In this document: in pieces, positions 5,365 through 7,789 of the stretch
How positions within the stretch are numbered: position 1 is the first letter of the stretch
How the letters are laid out: every line of letters starts with the position of its first letter
From: Clostridia bacterium
GTDB taxonomy: Bacteria; Bacillota; Clostridia; Lachnospirales; CAG-274
Assembly: GCA_030536675.1 (NCBI GenBank)
Contig: JAUNPM010000067.1
Span: 1 to 7,789 of the forward strand
DNA: 7,789 bases
Reading direction: 5' to 3'
Notes under the pieces: model-generated
The model's input: only the letters and a program-made list of their open reading frames with translations
Told to the model about the DNA's origin: nothing
The model's database searches: none
Translations under genes and position numbers: made by a program

Positions 5365-7248
5365 ATGGAAAGATTGTATACAGCCGATGAGGCTGACGTT
5401 TGTGTAATAGGCGGAGGTCACGCAGGCTGTGAGGCGGCTTTGGCTTCTGCCAGAATGGGACTTAAAACAATAATGTTTGCTCTTAATTTAGACAGTATTG
5501 CAATGATGCCCTGCAATCCTCATATAGGAGGAAGCTCCAAGGGTCATCTTGTAAGGGAAATAGACGCCTTAGGCGGAGAAATGGGCAGGAATATAGATAA
5601 GACCTATCTTCAGATAAAAATGCTGAATACGGGCAAGGGGCCTGCCGTTTACTCCTTAAGGGCGCAGGCTGACAAGGCAAAATACCATACTGAAATGAAA
5701 AAGGTACTTGAAAATACCGAAAATCTCCTTATAAGGCAGGGAGAAATCATTGATATTTTGACTGAGGACAACAGAGTAACGGGAGTTGTTTCTGAAAGCG
5801 GTGCTCTTTACAAGTGTAAAGCCGTAATAATATGCAGCGGTACATATCTTAAATCAAGATGTTTGTACGGTGACACTATAATTGAAAGCGGACCTAACGG
5901 GCTGAGAAGATCGGACAGGCTTTCGGAATGTCTTGAAAGACTTGGAATAAGGCTGTTCAGATATAAGACAGGCACGCCTGCAAGAGTTGACGCTAAAAGT
6001 GTGGATATATCAAAGATGAAGCCACAGCCCGGAGATGAGGTGGTTACACCTTTTTCCTTTGAAAACATAGGTAAGGATATTTCAAAAAAGCAGTATGACT
6101 GTTATCTTACTTACACAAATGAAGAAACTCACAATATCATAAGAGCTAACCTTGACAGATCTCCTTTATATTCGGGCGTTATTGAGGGAACGGGTCCCAG
6201 ATATTGCCCGTCAATAGAGGACAAGGTCGTAAGATTTGCAGACAAGACACAGCATCAGATATTTGTGGAGCCTGAGGGTGAGGATACAAATGAAATGTAT
6301 ATACAGGGAATGAGCTCATCTCTTCCCGAGGACGTGCAAATCGCTATGTACAGAACAATACCGGGACTTGAAAATGTGAGGTTTACAAGAACGGCTTATG
6401 CCATAGAATATGATTGCATTGACGCCAATCAGCTGAAATTAAGTTTGGAATTTAAGAATATAAAGGGGCTTTTTTCGGCAGGTCAGTTTAACGGAACCAG
6501 CGGATATGAAGAGGCTGCCGCACAGGGAATAATAAGCGGAATAAATGCAGGAGCATACATTAAGGGAATGGAACCGCTGATAATTGACAGAAGCGAGGGC
6601 TATATAGGTGTGCTTATTGATGACATTATTACAAAGGAGAGCAGAGAGCCTTACAGAATGATGACGTCAAGGGCTGAATACAGACTGCTTTTAAGACAGG
6701 ACAATGCGGACTTAAGGCTGACGGAATACGGATATAAATACGGGCTTATATCACAGGAAAGATATGACAGATTTTTAGCTAAAAGGGAAGCCATTGAAAA
6801 GGAAATAAAGAGGGTAAGCAAAATCAATTTCGGCCCTACGGACGAGGTAAACGGACTTCTTGAGGGTCTTGGCAGTTCTCCGTTGTCAACGGGTGTGAAT
6901 ATGGGGGATATTATAAAGCGTCCCGAAATAACATATGATATGCTTGCGCCTATAGATAAGGAAAGACCTGAATTAAGCTATGAGGTAAGAGAGCAGGTCA
7001 ATATTCAAATTAAGTATGAGGGATATATTGCAAGGCAGATGAAGCAGGTAGAGGGCTTTAAAAAGCTGGAGGCTAAGAAGATACCCGAAAATATTGATTA
7101 TGACAATGTAATGGGGCTGAGAATTGAGGCAAGGCAGAAGTTTAAGGCTGTCAGGCCCGTAAATATAGGGCAGGCAAGCAGAATAAGCGGAGTAAGTCCC
7201 GCAGATGTTAATATGCTGCTTGTTTATATGAATGGGTATAGGGGATAG
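5365..7248 (+). CDS. mnmG: tRNA uridine-5-carboxymethylaminomethyl modification enzyme MnmG (GidA)
   Basis: MnmG is the FAD/NADH-dependent partner of MnmE in tRNA U34 modification. It has 627 residues, normal for the family (about 620-630). The FAD-binding loop GGGHAG is at 16-21. The GidA signature with Cys50 (MMPCNPHIGGSSKGH) follows, then GPRYCPSIEDK containing the second conserved Cys (281), then GQFNGTSGYEEAAAQG (373-388). The C-terminal helical domain, which contacts MnmE and tRNA, ends with GQASRISGVSPADVNMLLVYM (602-622). GAGGTGG (5354-5360) fixes the ATG. It is intact and co-directional with mnmE but separated from it by the methyltransferase gene. It is followed by a strong terminator rather than by rsmG, its common neighbour. 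Confidence 0.97.
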   Translation: MERLYTADEADVCVIGGGHAGCEAALASARMGLKTIMFALNLDSIAMMPCNPHIGGSSKGHLVREIDALGGEMGRNIDKTYLQIKMLNTGKGPAVYSLRAQADKAKYHTEMKKVLENTENLLIRQGEIIDILTEDNRVTGVVSESGALYKCKAVIICSGTYLKSRCLYGDTIIESGPNGLRRSDRLSECLERLGIRLFRYKTGTPARVDAKSVDISKMKPQPGDEVVTPFSFENIGKDISKKQYDCYLTYTNEETHNIIRANLDRSPLYSGVIEGTGPRYCPSIEDKVVRFADKTQHQIFVEPEGEDTNEMYIQGMSSSLPEDVQIAMYRTIPGLENVRFTRTAYAIEYDCIDANQLKLSLEFKNIKGLFSAGQFNGTSGYEEAAAQGIISGINAGAYIKGMEPLIIDRSEGYIGVLIDDIITKESREPYRMMTSRAEYRLLLRQDNADLRLTEYGYKYGLISQERYDRFLAKREAIEKEIKRVSKINFGPTDEVNGLLEGLGSSPLSTGVNMGDIIKRPEITYDMLAPIDKERPELSYEVREQVNIQIKYEGYIARQMKQVEGFKKLEAKKIPENIDYDNVMGLRIEARQKFKAVRPVNIGQASRISGVSPADVNMLLVYMNGYRG

Positions 7249-7267
7249 AAAGAAATATTATTGTGTT

Positions 7268-7312
7268 GGGGCTGTTGCAAAATAGGTAACTATTATGCAA
7301 CAGCTCCTTTTT
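7268..7312 (+). terminator. Intrinsic terminator of the mnmG operon
   Basis: A 12-bp stem (7268-7279 with 7296-7307, one G-U pair) continues past an A-A mismatch into a 5-bp inner stem (7281-7285 with 7290-7294) closed by a GTAA tetraloop. It is followed by TTTTT (7308-7312). It starts 20 nt after the mnmG stop, and the - strand gene remnant ends 5 nt beyond it, so the hairpin may also serve that convergent unit, although the U-tract on that side is weak. Confidence 0.9.
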
Positions 7313-7316
7313 GAAT

Positions 7317-7789
7317 TTATTCTTTAATATTTTCAACATACTGAATTGCCTGCTCAATTAATGTAATAGTTGCTTTTTGTGAATACAGATAATTTGTATT
7401 TACAATATCTTTTATAAAGTCATAAAAATTCCTGCAAATAGAGTATTGAGTTGTTGAAAAATATTTAAGCTGCAATTTGGTGTCATTCCAGACCGTAAAT
7501 TGAAGACAGCTGTCATTTTGAACTATAAGTGAAAGGCAATCGGAAATATTAAGGTTTACAGGATTGATCGCCTGAATATTGTGGTTATTTGACTTAGCGT
7601 ATTTTAAAAGACTTTTAAGTATAAAAAGACGTTCGTCTTTTTTGCAGGGTCTTGAATAGCCTTTTGGAAATTCTTGAATAACTCCTGTTTTGGCAAAATT
7701 AATAAGACTGTCCTTGTTAAATATTTAAATACTTGTAGTTATCTTTTTTAATTGAACAAGCCTTATATTAAGAAGCTCTACAAGCTGTT
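7317..7789 (-). pseudogene. Broken - strand gene remnant, possibly a transcriptional regulator C-terminal part
   Basis: Read on the - strand, one frame is open from the right edge (20 codons, beginning QLVELLNIRLV), meets a TAA at 7727-7725, then runs 135 more codons to TAA at 7319-7317. That second part has no ATG or GTG codon in frame; the only TTG (7475-7473) is deep inside. It therefore cannot be a normal separate gene, and the same frame stays open over both parts in AT-rich DNA. It looks like one gene with a nonsense mutation or a sequence error. Its middle (FAKTGVIQEFPKGYSRPCKKDERL) and end (FYDFIKDIVNTNYLYS) faintly recall the C-terminal domain of some Firmicute helix-turn-helix regulators; this is an impression only. 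The start is beyond the window. It is convergent with mnmG and visibly AT-richer. Confidence 0.6.

Noticed and set aside
1..7789. A new defence, mobile or secretion system
   Set aside because: All complete genes but one are recognisable housekeeping genes in conserved order; no repeats, integrase, transposase or CRISPR-like spacing are visible.

Overview
The window is a roughly 7.8 kb piece of a low-GC Firmicute chromosome. Protein style suggests a Clostridia member, possibly Lachnospiraceae-like: the 44-residue L34, a YidC without a lipoprotein signal, and a Jag with a long charged linker. This assignment is inferred from sequence character, not from a search. Almost all of it is the conserved gene block rpmH - rnpA - yidD - yidC - jag - mnmE - (methyltransferase) - mnmG, all on the + strand.

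Layout. Positions 1-147 hold the 3' end of an unrecognised + strand gene. After an AT-rich gap, a consensus sigma-A promoter (TTGACT, 17 bp, TATAAT at 273-301, with an A/T block just upstream) drives rpmH. A hairpin at 533-553 with a weak U-rich tail separates rpmH from rnpA and probably lets only part of the transcripts through. rnpA, yidD, yidC and jag then follow with gaps of 7 and 11 nt and a 1-nt yidC/jag overlap. A near-perfect 15-bp hairpin with a GUAA loop but no U-tract lies between jag and mnmE. A class I SAM-dependent methyltransferase gene sits between mnmE and mnmG, and mnmG ends at a strong terminator. Beyond it, on the - strand and running off the right edge, is a gene remnant with an in-frame stop and no usable start codon.

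How the genes work together. rpmH supplies ribosomal protein L34, and rnpA the protein part of RNase P, which matures tRNA 5' ends. YidD and YidC serve membrane-protein insertion. Jag (KhpB/EloR family) is an RNA-binding regulator usually encoded beside yidC. MnmE and MnmG form the complex that modifies the wobble uridine (U34) of certain tRNAs. The block therefore couples translation, tRNA processing and modification, and membrane insertion.

I see no phage, CRISPR, transposon or toxin-antitoxin signature and no clearly new multi-gene system. The points most worth a second look are the methyltransferase between the two partners of the tRNA U34 modification complex, the broken - strand gene, and the jag-mnmE hairpin.
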